From Oxytricha trifallax (Eukaryota > Ciliophora > Spirotrichea > Sporadotrichida > Oxytrichidae), in assembly GCA_000711775.1 (NCBI GenBank), contig ARYC01000068.1:22743-86742 (forward strand): a stretch of 64,000 nt of DNA. The letters run 5' to 3'. The notes beneath the pieces are model-generated. The model had not been told where the DNA came from, searched no databases, and worked only from the letters and a program-made list of their open reading frames with translations. How positions within the stretch are numbered: the stretch's first letter is position 1; each line of letters begins with the position of its first letter. The translations under genes and the position numbers were made by a program. Below are positions 1 to 10,401 of the stretch, in pieces.

Positions 1-1354
1 ATAAATTAAAAAGAACCAAGAAAATGTGATACAATTCGATTTACAAAAGCAACTATTTTATTTTTTAGTTTTTTTCAGATAATATATTGGTATGTAATAA
101 TATTATGAATAAAACTCTCTCTGTAAATATTATTATTGCCTTTATACTTTATTTATGTATTTAGGTATGATACAATTTTTTAAAGATCAAATTTAATAGA
201 TTAATTCAATTATAATAATTTTGTCTACCCAAAGAAATTTATTATAAAATTAAATTGAGTATTAAAATCGGGGATTTTCCCACAATTCTGGAATTTTTGT
301 AAGATTAATTATTTTGAAACTATTATTATTTTTTTTAAAAATCCAAAATTGACTTATAAATCAAATTATATAAATTATATGATAATTTTTAAAAGAATAT
401 AAATTAAATTGATTTTGTTACAATTTTTAGTAAGAAATTAAAACTGATTACGATTTTGACTTTAAAATGAAAAAAATTTTATTCTAATTATACTATATTA
501 ATAAAATTATGGGATTTAAGTTTTCTCCTCATTATTTTTAAAATGATAAATTTAATAAGTTGTTCATTAATAAATAATTTATTTTTATGAAAAATTAATA
601 TTAAGCTGATATTTATTCATCAGTTAAGTGGTTCAAGAAAAAGTAATCGAATGTGTTAATAACAGAAATGAAAGAAATTCAATTTGATTATATATTGGAA
701 TGAGTAACACAATAATTTCAGGTAGTTAAATACTATCATGGACATAATATCCGTTTCTTAAGGGGATATAAAAGTATTACAGGAGCAATAGTACCTCAAG
801 TTCACATAATAACTTATCTAATAAATAACACTTAGAATCATTTCGAATAATAAATAAATATATATAGCGAACTGCCATTAAGTTCATAAATGAATGTTAT
901 ATATAAGAGATGAGATTGTGATTTGAATCTATGATATTAGATATATTAATTAATTTATTAATAAGCTAAGAATAATAAAAAAACAATCAACTAAGTTTAG
1001 ATGTTCGTTGATTTATAAGAGAGAGTAGTTTAGAATAAAATAATTTTAGTTTAGGAGACTTCCCTAAAAATGAAATTTTATCATTACTTATTGGAGGAAA
1101 CTTACCTCCATTATTTTCAACTATCATATATTATAAAATGAAGAAAACATATAGATAAAATAAAAAATTAGATAACAAAATTTGAAAATTAAGAATTAAT
1201 TTGGAAAACAGAATGATTCTGTAATAATAGAAAATTCCAGAATCATTCTGAATTTAAAATAGTAAAGTATTGAAAATAATTTATTGAGGTAATTTTCTAG
1301 CAAGTAGGCTTAACTTAATTTAAAAAAAAGTTGAATAGATAATATTTATAATAT
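1..1354. other. AT-rich stretch, no gene recognised
   Basis: No coding block of either gene family could be found here. It probably belongs to a long IES or spacer 3' of the gene 0 B-box block. A small hairpin at about 1207-1253 pairs two copies of an AGAATGATTCTG-like word. A short TA run lies at about 1500-1520, just outside this stretch. Confidence 0.4.
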
Positions 1355-2569
1355 TGTTGAGTGATCTTGTTGTGAGCACATGTAGCAAACAATTTAATCA
1401 CATTAGGCGCAGTAGTACTCAGAGTAAGATTCCTTGTGCTTCTCGCATACTTATATAAATTCTATTATTAATTTAAATTATAAAAATTTCTCTAAAATCA
1501 TATTTATATATATATATATATAAATATATATGTTATCAAAATGAAAAATAGACATTTTTTGATTTATAACTTTTGTATTATTTCAATAAGAAAATAATTA
1601 AAATGTGATATTTTTAAAATTACATTCTCTATAATTACTTAATCTTTTTATATTTATAAAGTAATTAAATTTAGTTAAAGTTTAAAAACTAACACTTGCA
1701 TTAAAAATTAATATTTTTTTGCATTAGAATTAATTTTATAATACAAATACTAATGAGCAAATTCAATAATAGCCTGGATTATTGCTTTTTTATATAATTA
1801 AAATTACTTTATATAATAAATTAAATTCAATAAAAAAAATAAACAAAATTTATGTTTATAACATATTTCATAAGTGAAACATAAAAAAAATTTTAAGGAA
1901 ACTTACATTTATGAAAGAATTAACAGATATTAAAATGATATTTGAATCATTGATTTAGGTTTAATTAATATATTAATTTATGAGTTGTATAAAAAATTGA
2001 GAATCCATAACAAGCATCAGCATATTATAAAATAAGCGAACGTTAATACTCTATAACTTTATCACTTTGTTATCAAGATAAGTAATTCAATAGATTAAGT
2101 TTAATTAATCTCAAATGTTATAAATAAAAGGGTTTAAAATATATTTATTATAGTAGAAATGTAAAAAGTATGGTTTTTAATTTATCAATGAGAGGGTGTG
2201 ATTGTTTTACCTGCTTCCTTAAAATTATAATTTAGCAGTTAATTTAAATACTAATCTTAGTACATCCATAGATTTGAGTTTGATAATGATTTTCCTATTT
2301 TTGATGGGTTTCTCTCCTTACTTAATTTCATGTTCATTGTCGAAACAACATGTATAGGTTCCATCTTGATTTTCTATCAGCTTATTTAAATAGCAGTCTA
2401 GACAGATCTCATCTCCACATTAACATTTTAGTGATAAATAATAATATATAGCTTTATTTCATTTGATATTATTAATATATATTTAATCACAACCTAGGAT
2501 GATTGGAATATGAGACGTTAAATCGTAAGGACAGGAACAGTTAAGGCAGTAAAATAATGAGGTTTCCAT
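1355..2569 (-). CDS. Gene 0: N-terminal blocks of a RING-like/B-box/TLDc protein
   Basis: This is the 5' part of the leftmost array member, read with TAA/TAG as Gln. Block 1 starts at the ATG at 2569 and encodes METSLFYCLNCSCPYD, the first Cys pair of a RING-like finger. Block 2 (about 2225-2420) continues it with CGDEICLDCY and a CCF...EHE motif. Block 3 (about 1355-1447) encodes a B-box (CEKH, then CAQCD and CYMC). A CACA repeat at the inner ends of blocks 1 and 2 fits as the pointer of the intervening IES. The blocks for the post-B-box helix, coiled coil and TLDc domain are not found in 1-1350, so the rest either lies left of the window or is lost. By analogy with TRIM proteins it could be a ubiquitin ligase, but the usual RING histidine position reads Asp. 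Confidence 0.75.
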
Positions 2570-3200
2570 CTTTACTATATAATAAGAATGAGACTTTAAA
2601 AATAATATATGCCGCAATTAATTAAATATTTTGATAAGGAAGAAACATCTATTAATTCCTGTTAAATAACTAATATCATAATGAATTTGCTAACTTCTTT
2701 GAAAAATTTCTAAAATTCTAAAATAAATTTATTTATTTTAATTTTTAAAATATAATCATTTATAATTCACGTAACTGATTATAAAATTTAAATATTAAGT
2801 TCATTTTTTAAATAATTTTTCAACTGATATAAAAAATTACCTAATTAGATTTAAAAGTATTAATTATTACTAATTTATGTTGAGCTACGAGGAAAACATT
2901 AAATATAAATTCGTTATATTGAATGCAATTGTTGAAGCAAAAATGGGGAAATTTCATAAACAATTGTTATGAAAATAGTCATTTAGTCGTTGGAGGAATT
3001 TTAGATGAATGTACAACTTCTGAAGTAATGTAATCTGGAAAACAAAAAAAAATTAGAGGTGATAAATAATTCTAAAAAACTAATGCTAACTTTAAAAATG
3101 TATGGCCACTATTTTATTATACAAATATTAGTATTTATTATCACTGATTATTATTTATTAGATATCTCTAATTAAATTCAAATCTCATTTTTATTTCCCT
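2570..3200. other. Spacer upstream of gene 0
   Basis: This lies upstream of the gene 0 start codon. The right part (about 3090-3200) matches about 15230-15345, so it belongs to a segmental duplication of the array spacer. I see no coding block. Confidence 0.4.
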
Positions 3201-3202
3201 TG

Positions 3203-3735
3203 CCATTGAGTAAAAATAAAAAATAATGAATAATCAAGAATTTAATTACACTATTTTAATGTTAATTTTAATAAATATAATTAAACACTACTCTATCTCG
3301 ATATTTGAATGACTTTGAGATAGAGTGCGATAGAGTATTATAAATTATTCGTATTATTTTATATCTAAGATAAATGGAATTAAGTTAAAAAATATTCTAA
3401 TGTTTTTTTAAATTTAGATATTGTTTATTTAACTATATTAATGACTTAACAACTTGTATAAATACATTTAAACGTAAATGTCTTATTTTAATTATATTCT
3501 AAAATTTTATTTAAGATTAGTAAATTAAAAAAGAAATTAGAATATTTTTTAACTTAATTCCATTTATCTTAGGTATTAAATAATACGAATAATTTATAAT
3601 ACTCTATCGCACTCTATCTCAAAGTCATTCAACTTTCGAGAAAGAGTAGTGTTTATTTAATATTTTAAAATTAACTTTTTTAAATAGTGTAATTGAATTT
3701 TTTATTATTCATTATTTTTTATTTTTACTCATTGG
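3203..3735. mobile_element. Fold-back element FB2, copy 1
   Basis: A 533-bp near-palindrome. The left end CCATTGAGTAAAAATAAAAA is the reverse complement of the right end, and the arms also share ACACTACTCTATCTCGA-like words and a GATAGAGTATTATAAATTAT stretch, with a short unique centre near 3450-3500. The duplicated spacer at about 15343 lacks it and reads straight through (TTGCAATAAACGATTCAC), which is an empty site. There is no coding capacity. A second, diverged copy is at 24894-25465. Confidence 0.8.
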
Positions 3736-3889
3736 CGATTCACTACTACTACTAATAGTGAATTACTTAGGTAAAATAGAGAAATAATAAAATCTAGAGA
3801 TCAAAATCCTAGAGATATTATATATTAATCAGTTTTATTTTTAATGTGTGGGATAAATTATTTTGCAGTGCTGTATGACTATGTATTAG

Positions 3890-4185
3890 TTAGTTAGGAA
3901 TATGTTTATGACTAAGCTGGGGGAACTGTATCAAACTTGTAATTGTTGGAGTCTGCTGGCTAAACAGTCCCTCGGTGATTATTCTTGTTTTTTTCTTCTT
4001 TTGATCTAGCTTGGTTGAAATATCATAAGCTTCGATTGAATTGGTAACTTCATTTAAAATGAGAATTTTTGGATTTTTAATGAGCGCTCTTGCAATAATG
4101 ATTCTTTGCTTCTGACCTCCTGATAAAATAGATCCCATAAATCCACAACTCTTATCTAATCCTTCATGTAACTTGAAGTCTCACC
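3890..4185 (-). pseudogene. ABC transporter nucleotide-binding domain fragment
   Basis: Read on the minus strand, the fragment opens with HEGLDKSCGF and continues through the ABC signature (LSGGQKQR), IIIARALIKNPKI and a Walker B-like strand ILILNEVTNSIE. This order matches the second half of an ABCB-type ATP-binding domain. Two things are odd. The Walker B aspartate reads Asn (LNE in place of LDE), and there is no Walker A motif or membrane domain nearby. The frame meets a TGA just upstream of HEGLD. It is either a decayed gene fragment or a single germline segment of a gene whose other segments lie elsewhere. Both domain identity and truncation are visible; its origin is inference. Confidence 0.8.
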
Positions 4186-4350
4186 TGGAGGTGTAAGTAC
4201 AATTGTTCTTCAGGACCAGTCGTTGTCCCCGCAGTAGGAGTAGTACTGGTAACTTCCGGGGGGGGCCTTTTCCCTAGCACTCTTGGACTTCCTCAACTGT
4301 AGCTGCTCCTGTTTCTCATTCAATGCCAAGAGCAGACATATTTTCTTCAC
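4186..4350 (-). other. GC-rich coding-like patch
   Basis: This patch is strikingly GC-rich against its surroundings. On the minus strand it reads LALNEKQEQLQLRKSKSARE, then after a run of eight C the frame changes and a Ser/Thr-rich stretch (VTSTTPTAGTTTGPEEQLY) follows. The charged, codon-like character suggests a macronuclear-destined segment of an unrecognised gene. The frame break sits at a homopolymer, so sequence error is possible. Confidence 0.45.
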
Positions 4351-4379
4351 ACATTATATATAATACTGCTACTACTAGT

Positions 4380-5930
4380 TAAATTTAATTATTACAAAAA
4401 ATTTTCTAATTATACTTTTATTTCATGACATAGTATGAAAATTTCAATCAATATTTTTCGATTTAAACAATTAGATTACTTAAATTTTTAAGTGAAGGAT
4501 TAATTGTAACGTTTATGCTATTTACTTATCTATATATTTCTTTTCTAATTTTAATTAAATAAATACATGAATAAATGAAAATTTAGTAATTATAATGAGA
4601 AAATATTTAAAGTAAAAATAATGTCTACAAATTAATTCTTTTTGTATGTTAAGGAATATATAAATTAAGAGAATATTTACTACTTTCAATTTAATATTAG
4701 ATAATTTTTATTATTTATTTTATATTGTAAATAATTTCTAATCATTATAGCTGAATGAAATTTTTAATGAATTGATTTAATCAAGTACAATAATACTAGT
4801 AAATATATTAAACTAATCTAATTTATCAAATATATTTTAGATAGTAAAATTTCCTTTTTCAAACATCGGTATTAAAAATGTCCAAAAATAACGATTTACT
4901 CAAACTATTATTTATGCATATGAATTGAAAAATAATGGTAAATATAGATATTATATAAAATGTATAAAATATGTCTATTTTCACTATATGTGTTATTATA
5001 CAATTCATTTGTTCATTAAGTTATTTTGAATTGACTTGTAAAGTTTAGTTTTATCAAAAATAGAAACTATTGATTTTAATTTTTTATTTTTCTCAATTCA
5101 TTTTTAATTAAACAAATATGAATTAGAATAGTTATTAGATGACATTAAATTAAATATTAATTTGCAATATTTGCTCAAATTTAATTTTGATTTCAGAACA
5201 AATAAATAATATAATATGAATTTACATACATAGTAACTTTTATATATTATTTCTCATTTATTTTATATTGAATTCAAATGTTTGTATAAAATAAAGATAA
5301 GTCTAGGAATTCATGTTTAATATTATATAAATTACTGTAAGCAAAGTTTAACCAATATTTCAAATATAAAATTTTCCCTTTTTAAATTATTAAGTAAATT
5401 TCGTGAAAAAATAAAAAATACGAAACTATTATATTTAATAATAAATATACTGAATAAATCCTTGTTAATTAGACTGCCTAATTATTTTATTAATTAATAA
5501 ATTAAATATTTAAAATAAATATAGAATTATATTTGCAAAAATAACATGAAAAATATTTTATGGAAAATTAATATGAGAATAGAAATATAATTAAAGTTAA
5601 GGTATGCCTAATATAATTTTTTTATTTATTAAAAATCCTTAAGTATGTATCACAATATGCTATAAGTGTAAACCATAACTCTCATATTTAAATAACAATC
5701 TCAAGCCTATGATAAAATAATATCTTTAATGAATAATTAAACTTAATTAATAATAGAGAATATATACTGATTCTTCTTGAAAAATTTTAGGTTTAATTTA
5801 TATAATAAGAGCAAAAAATCCATAAGAAATTAAGGTATTTTATGTACATCAAGTCTTTAAATGATGTATAACATTTTAAAATAATTATATTTCAAATTAG
5901 AGTCAACCTTATATTTTTTTAATAAAATCG
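4380..5930. other. Duplicated AT-rich spacer
   Basis: No coding block seen. Much of it aligns by eye with about 15440-16780: the same order of short words such as ATAGTAACTTTTATAT, GACTGCCTA and ATGTATCACAATATGCT. It therefore belongs to a duplicated unit that precedes each plus-strand Q/N-rich gene. Confidence 0.45.
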
Positions 5931-6203
5931 ACTCAATTTATGTCAATATTTCTTTAAGCTCTTGGTCTATAATAGAGTTCAACAATCCTATGTCCTAAAT
6001 AAAAATGAAATATTTTATAGCAAGGGAATTTCAGCAATGTTTTTAGAAACTTAAGCAAAAATAATACCAGCGATGTTGGTCCTCATATAAATGCTTTGTA
6101 AGGATGTTATTTATTACTTATGCTGGGCTTATTATTATTAAAAAAATATTATTATAAAATAAATATTTTATAATTATTAATGATATTTGTGTCATTAAAT
6201 ATG

Positions 6204-7311
6204 AAGAATATTGCTAAAATAGAATTGAATCGGGAAATTTGAAAAATAAATATTTGATATTAAATATAAGTAAATCTAACTGCCACTAATTAGACTAGAT
6301 TGTAGATCAAATTATGTTTACTGTACTTACCGTTATGTTTTTGATGTCTCACGGTAGAAGTGCATTGTGTATCCTTATTAGTCCTTGTAATCTGTGAGTT
6401 GACCGAGTTGACCATGAGTATTTTTCATTTATAGGGTAAGATACACGGAGTTGACCTAGTTGACCTAGTTGACCGCATATATTTCCTAGTCAAATACATC
6501 AGTTGACCCAGTTGACCTAGTTGACCTGGTTGACCGTAGTTTTTTTTAGGTCAACTTTTTTTTAAGAATGTGATTTATAATATATTAAGTCTGTGTATTA
6601 TTAAAAAGATTAGGAGCTGTAATGGCGCTGTTGCAGCTACTTAGAGAGTAGCCGTAAGTAGTGTTCTTGTAACAATAGATGTAATCTCCAATCTTGGTAA
6701 GAGCAGTAATTGACTCTGATGCAGTTCTTGAGAGACTGAAAGTAGTGAACCAAACAGAATGGCGACACTCGTTGAACTTCATGAGATAGGCATCATCAGT
6801 GTTAAGATAGGGGTATTGCATGAAATCAACATCTTGTTAGAGACTACCGGTAGTTTAATGAGCGCGCGGACAGAGAGGTGCAACAGCGCCATTACAGCTC
6901 CTAATCTTTTTAATAATACACAGACTTAATATATTATAAATCACATTCTTTAAAAAAAGTTGACCTAAAAAAAACTACGGTCAACCAGGTCAACTAGGTC
7001 AACTGGGTCAACTGATGTATTTGACTAGGAAATATATGCGGTCAACTAGGTCAACTAGGTCAACTCCGTGTATCTTACCCTATAAATGAAAAATACTCAT
7101 GGTCAACTCGGTCAACTCACAGATTACAAGGACTAATAAGGATACACAATGCACTTCTACCGTGAGACATCAAAAACATAACGGTAAGTACTGTAAACAT
7201 AATTTGATCTACATGCTAGTCTAATTAGTGGCAGTTAGATTTACTTATATTTAATATCAAATATTTATTTTTCAAATTTCCCGATTCAATTCTATTTTAG
7301 CAATAATATTC
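6204..7311. mobile_element. Large fold-back element with TTGACC repeats and unique loop
   Basis: Two arms of about 430 bp are reverse complements (outer ends GAATATTGCTAAAATAGAAT and its complement near 7292-7311). Each arm carries clusters of a 9-bp unit, GTTGACCTA and variants, at about 6395-6560 and 6959-7125. The arms meet a single-copy loop of about 240 bp (6638-6878) that is much less AT-rich. The loop plus the inner arm holds an open minus-strand frame. The element lies in the gap between two blocks of Q1. Confidence 0.8.
6585..6850 (-). CDS. Unrecognised ORF inside the fold-back loop
   Basis: An open frame of 78 codons from an ATG at 6821, extending a few codons further upstream (QDVDF). 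It contains the words MQYPYLNTDDAYLMKFNE, WFTTFSLS and TKIGDYIYCYKNTTYGY. Balanced composition and a normal amino-acid mix set it apart from the AT-rich noise around it. The last third runs into the palindromic arm. It could be a host gene segment captured by the element, or element cargo. No family recognised. Confidence 0.4.
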
Positions 7312-8287
7312 AAAACATCAAATAAATTATATGCTTGGATATTATCTTGCTATTTTGCTTTTCGAATAATACAATTATATAAGTAAGTAGTAAAAATTGA
7401 AATTATTATAAGATTGAAACTATAATTCAAAATTTATTACATAAAATAAATCAACAAAAATTGATTTATATTTAATTCATTATATTGATGATTAAAAATT
7501 GTGTGAATTATATTGATTTGCGAATTACTATGCACTTATAAGCATCGAGAGGGCAAAGCTAAAAGAGTTTGAAAAAAGAAATATATAATTTATGCCAAAA
7601 GTTTGTTCCTAGACATTAGAAACCAAATCATTGTTAAAACTGGGAAGCAATTTTTAAATTATGCAATAAGCTTGATTAAAATATTTGTTAAATTTTGGAA
7701 ATTTTTACTTTAATAAATATTATTTCTATTCTGTAACAACGTACCAAGCTCTTCAATAAAATCTAATTTAAATGATGCCTGAATAAGTTACTATATGCCA
7801 CTATTCTTCACATAAAATTATGACTAATATCAAGGAAAAAATGTTTTATTTTATCATAAAAGTTTTGTGAATTTGTAGATTTTATTTGTTAATTATTATA
7901 TTTCTTCTCTATCTGGCTATCCCTTGATTTTATAACCAAAATATTTGAAGTTTGAATTATCAATTTGATGCTTTCAATAGTAACACTATAGAGTAAAGCT
8001 ACAAATACATATGGTGCAAACAATTGTACTGAAAAATTAATTTGAATATAAGCAGTAATATAGAGAGAATTATTTAATGAATAAATAATACAACTACTTT
8101 CCCTTTTAAACCATAAATTTAGATGTAAAATATTCAATGTGCTAACCAAACAACTGAAATATCAATTTTATTATAATCTTTAACATTAAACATATAGCAG
8201 ATAGATCAATGATTAAACTTTAACAATGATAACTTTATAATTAAGTATTCCTCTTTAATTTAAAAATTATATGATTTCAATTAAGCA

Positions 8288-8711
8288 TAATAGGGGAAGG
8301 GAAGTTTCTTGCCCCAAAATTATAAATGCTCCCAAAAAAGATAGTTTCTTTACCAAAAAGGTAGTTTCCTGTCCATACATAAAAATATGTAATTTTTAAA
8401 TTTTTCCAAGAATCTTTATCATCAATTATGATATTGATTTTTATAATCTGAAATAAAATATTAAATCTACGTATATAATGAATTCAGATTTCAAATGAAA
8501 ATCATACTAGTTATTAATAAAAACAACTTTATTTGTTTTAATTTATAATTTGATAAAAATTAATAATATACTTTGAAAATTATAGATCATTAAAGATGTT
8601 TACTATATGGTAAAGGTAATTGAAATAAAAAAAATTTGAAGTTTCTAATATTTTTATAGCCATAAATTATAAAATTTATTGTTGGGGGAAGGAAACTTCC
8701 CTTCCCCCCGC
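8288..8711. mobile_element. Candidate short inverted-repeat element (MITE-like)
   Basis: GGGGAAGGGAAGTTTC on the left (about 8292) and GAAACTTCCCTTCCCCCC on the right (about 8693-8710) form terminal inverted repeats of roughly 20-25 bp around about 370 bp of AT-rich DNA. No target duplication was settled and no coding content is seen. Confidence 0.5.
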
Positions 8712-9655
8712 ATCATAACTAAAATATAAGAGACCTGAATTTAAGTATTTTATATTTTAATTTAGTAAAATTATTTCAGAGAATAATTCATTTTATTAAT
8801 TATTTTATTTTTGTTATTTTTATTATTAAGCGAAGCCCAATTAATATATATTAATCATAGAGTTTACAATAAACTGATAAAAGCAAATTGAATTAATTAA
8901 AAATAATATCAAAAGAAATTATAAAATTATATAGTCAAAAAATATAAAATGTAATTATTGAATATTAAATCATAATTTTTTACTACCATGAAACCTATTC
9001 TAAAAAAAATTCTGATAATTAAATAATTTTCTAATATTTTTAGATGTCTCTAATTATTATTATTTTGAAAATTTAAAAGAAAACACTTTTTATTCGTAAT
9101 GAAAAATCAATAGAATTCTAGGAAGATATTTTTAATATAATGTAAGTAGCTAATTATTAAAAAGTTAATTATAGTTGTTTAATAATATTATTGTTAAACA
9201 ATATAAGTTTATGATAAATTTCTATATTTTTCATGTATTCTTTACTAAAATTTATCAAATAAATGTGTTAACAAATAAAAAATTACAATTCTAATTAATT
9301 ATCATAAATTTTGCTAGTTTCCATTATTCTATTTTAATAATTTATCTGTTTAATATTACTTTATGTTTTATTATTCGAAAGAGTATGATATTTTACAAAT
9401 TATTTATTTTATAAATACAAGTAATTGTTGATAGTCATGTTTAAATATTACTATTCATTGTGAAATCTCTCAATAAATTTTGTTTTCATTCAATTCATTT
9501 AAAAAAAATCATATGATTAATTTTCAATGAATTATAAATTATTTTATGATGTTGAAAGAATATTTAAGCAAAAATGACTAATGACTAAATTGTTCTTGAA
9601 ATAATTATAATTTGTAAAAAGAAATTGATAAATTCAATTAAAATATTATATTATT
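8712..9655. other. AT-rich spacer
   Basis: No coding block recognised. It matches parts of 18020-18900 in order and wording (for example TATTATTAAGCGAAGC and AATTCATTTAAAAAAAA), so it is part of the duplicated unit. Confidence 0.4.
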
Positions 9656-9659
9656 AAAA

Positions 9660-9880
9660 AGTATTCGTTTAGTCCATTCGCAGGTAGAGGTATAGCACTC
9701 ACCTAAAATACAATAAAAAATCACTTTATTTTTTATTTTTAGTGGTCCTACCAGTTAAGACCACAGGTGCGGCTGAACTACTGCTTCGCAAAGAGACACA
9801 AAGAGAGACTTAGAAAACTCTTCTTATACAAGTGATGAAGATAACTATGGTGCTGATGAAGATAAAACTATATTTGAGTG
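9660..9880 (+). CDS. Short coding segment with acidic C-terminus, copy 1
   Basis: A segment ending in RDLENSSYTSDEDNYGADED-type acidic sequence and a TGA at about 9878-9880. Upstream, a possible GT...TTTTTAG stretch (about 9682-9750) would be an intron or IES. A matching segment lies at 18905-19160 with a similar acidic tail. The frame before the acidic tail is uncertain. It may be the last block of the plus-strand Q/N-rich gene or a separate small gene. Function unknown. Confidence 0.35.
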
Positions 9881-10401
9881 ATTTCAATTTTTGTTTAAAT
9901 GTTTATACAGTAATTGTTAATTTAAAGTTTTTAAATTATAAATTATGAATGTTATTCTGAATTTAAATCTTTATTATTCAGGTTTTTAGTTTATCTTCTC
10001 TTAAATATAAGATAATTTTACATTCATAAATATAATTAATTAGAATTTTTATTACTTGAGTTTCGTTATTCAAAAAGATAGCTTATAATTATAAATATTG
10101 TTTAAAAATGTAATTACTTATATTATTATTTACAATTCTTATTAATTTGAAACGTTTGTAATAAAAAGCTTAATTATTTTATAAAATTAATTTTTGTACA
10201 ATTAAAGTAATATAAAACAAAGTGTTATTGTTGTTAATAAAATATTATTGCACAAAGTCATTAAATATCGCCTACAACAATTAATAATAATTAAAGTTAA
10301 TAAATATATCTAGCATTTAACTAAAAAAAATTAAATAAACATTTATTTTATATCATTCTTACTTTAATCATGAATATTTCTTTTTATTAAGATCACTAAA
10401 A
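9881..10401. other. Spacer between convergent genes
   Basis: An AT-rich spacer between the end of the plus-strand unit and the 3' end of gene A. Nothing coding recognised. It is similar in part to 19170-19700. Confidence 0.4.

Larger units (their letters stand above)
3760..4378. other. Insert carrying foreign coding fragments, flanked by CTACTACTA repeats
   Basis: A stretch of about 0.6 kb absent from the paralogous spacer near 15345. It is bordered on the left by CTACTACTAATAGT (about 3745-3759) and on the right by CTACTACTAGT (4369-4379). It holds the ABC-transporter fragment and, beside it, a GC-rich coding-like patch. The flanking direct repeats could be a target duplication or pointers of a scrambled segment. 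Confidence 0.5.
5935..8150 (+). pseudogene. Q1: membrane/Cys-motif/Q-N-rich family, decayed copy
   Basis: Block 1 (about 5950-6170) encodes SLSSWSI and, after a frame change, RNLSKNNTSDVGPHI followed by a hydrophobic stretch (LLLMLGLLLL). The Cys/basic motif block is at about 7515-7620 (LLCTYKHREGKAKRV) but meets a TGA where intact copies have a Cys. A Q-rich stretch resembling MNQALQQN follows at about 7738-7860, and the remainder to 8150 is out of frame. The frame is interrupted by the fold-back element at 6204-7311, which sits in the gap between the first two blocks. Multiple stops suggest a pseudogene. No function is recognised. Confidence 0.55.

Noticed and set aside
7889..8149. 86-codon minus-strand frame with a hydrophobic stretch
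   Set aside because: It is antisense to the Q/N-rich tail of the plus-strand Q1 copy. The sense frame, not this one, is the frame conserved in Q3.
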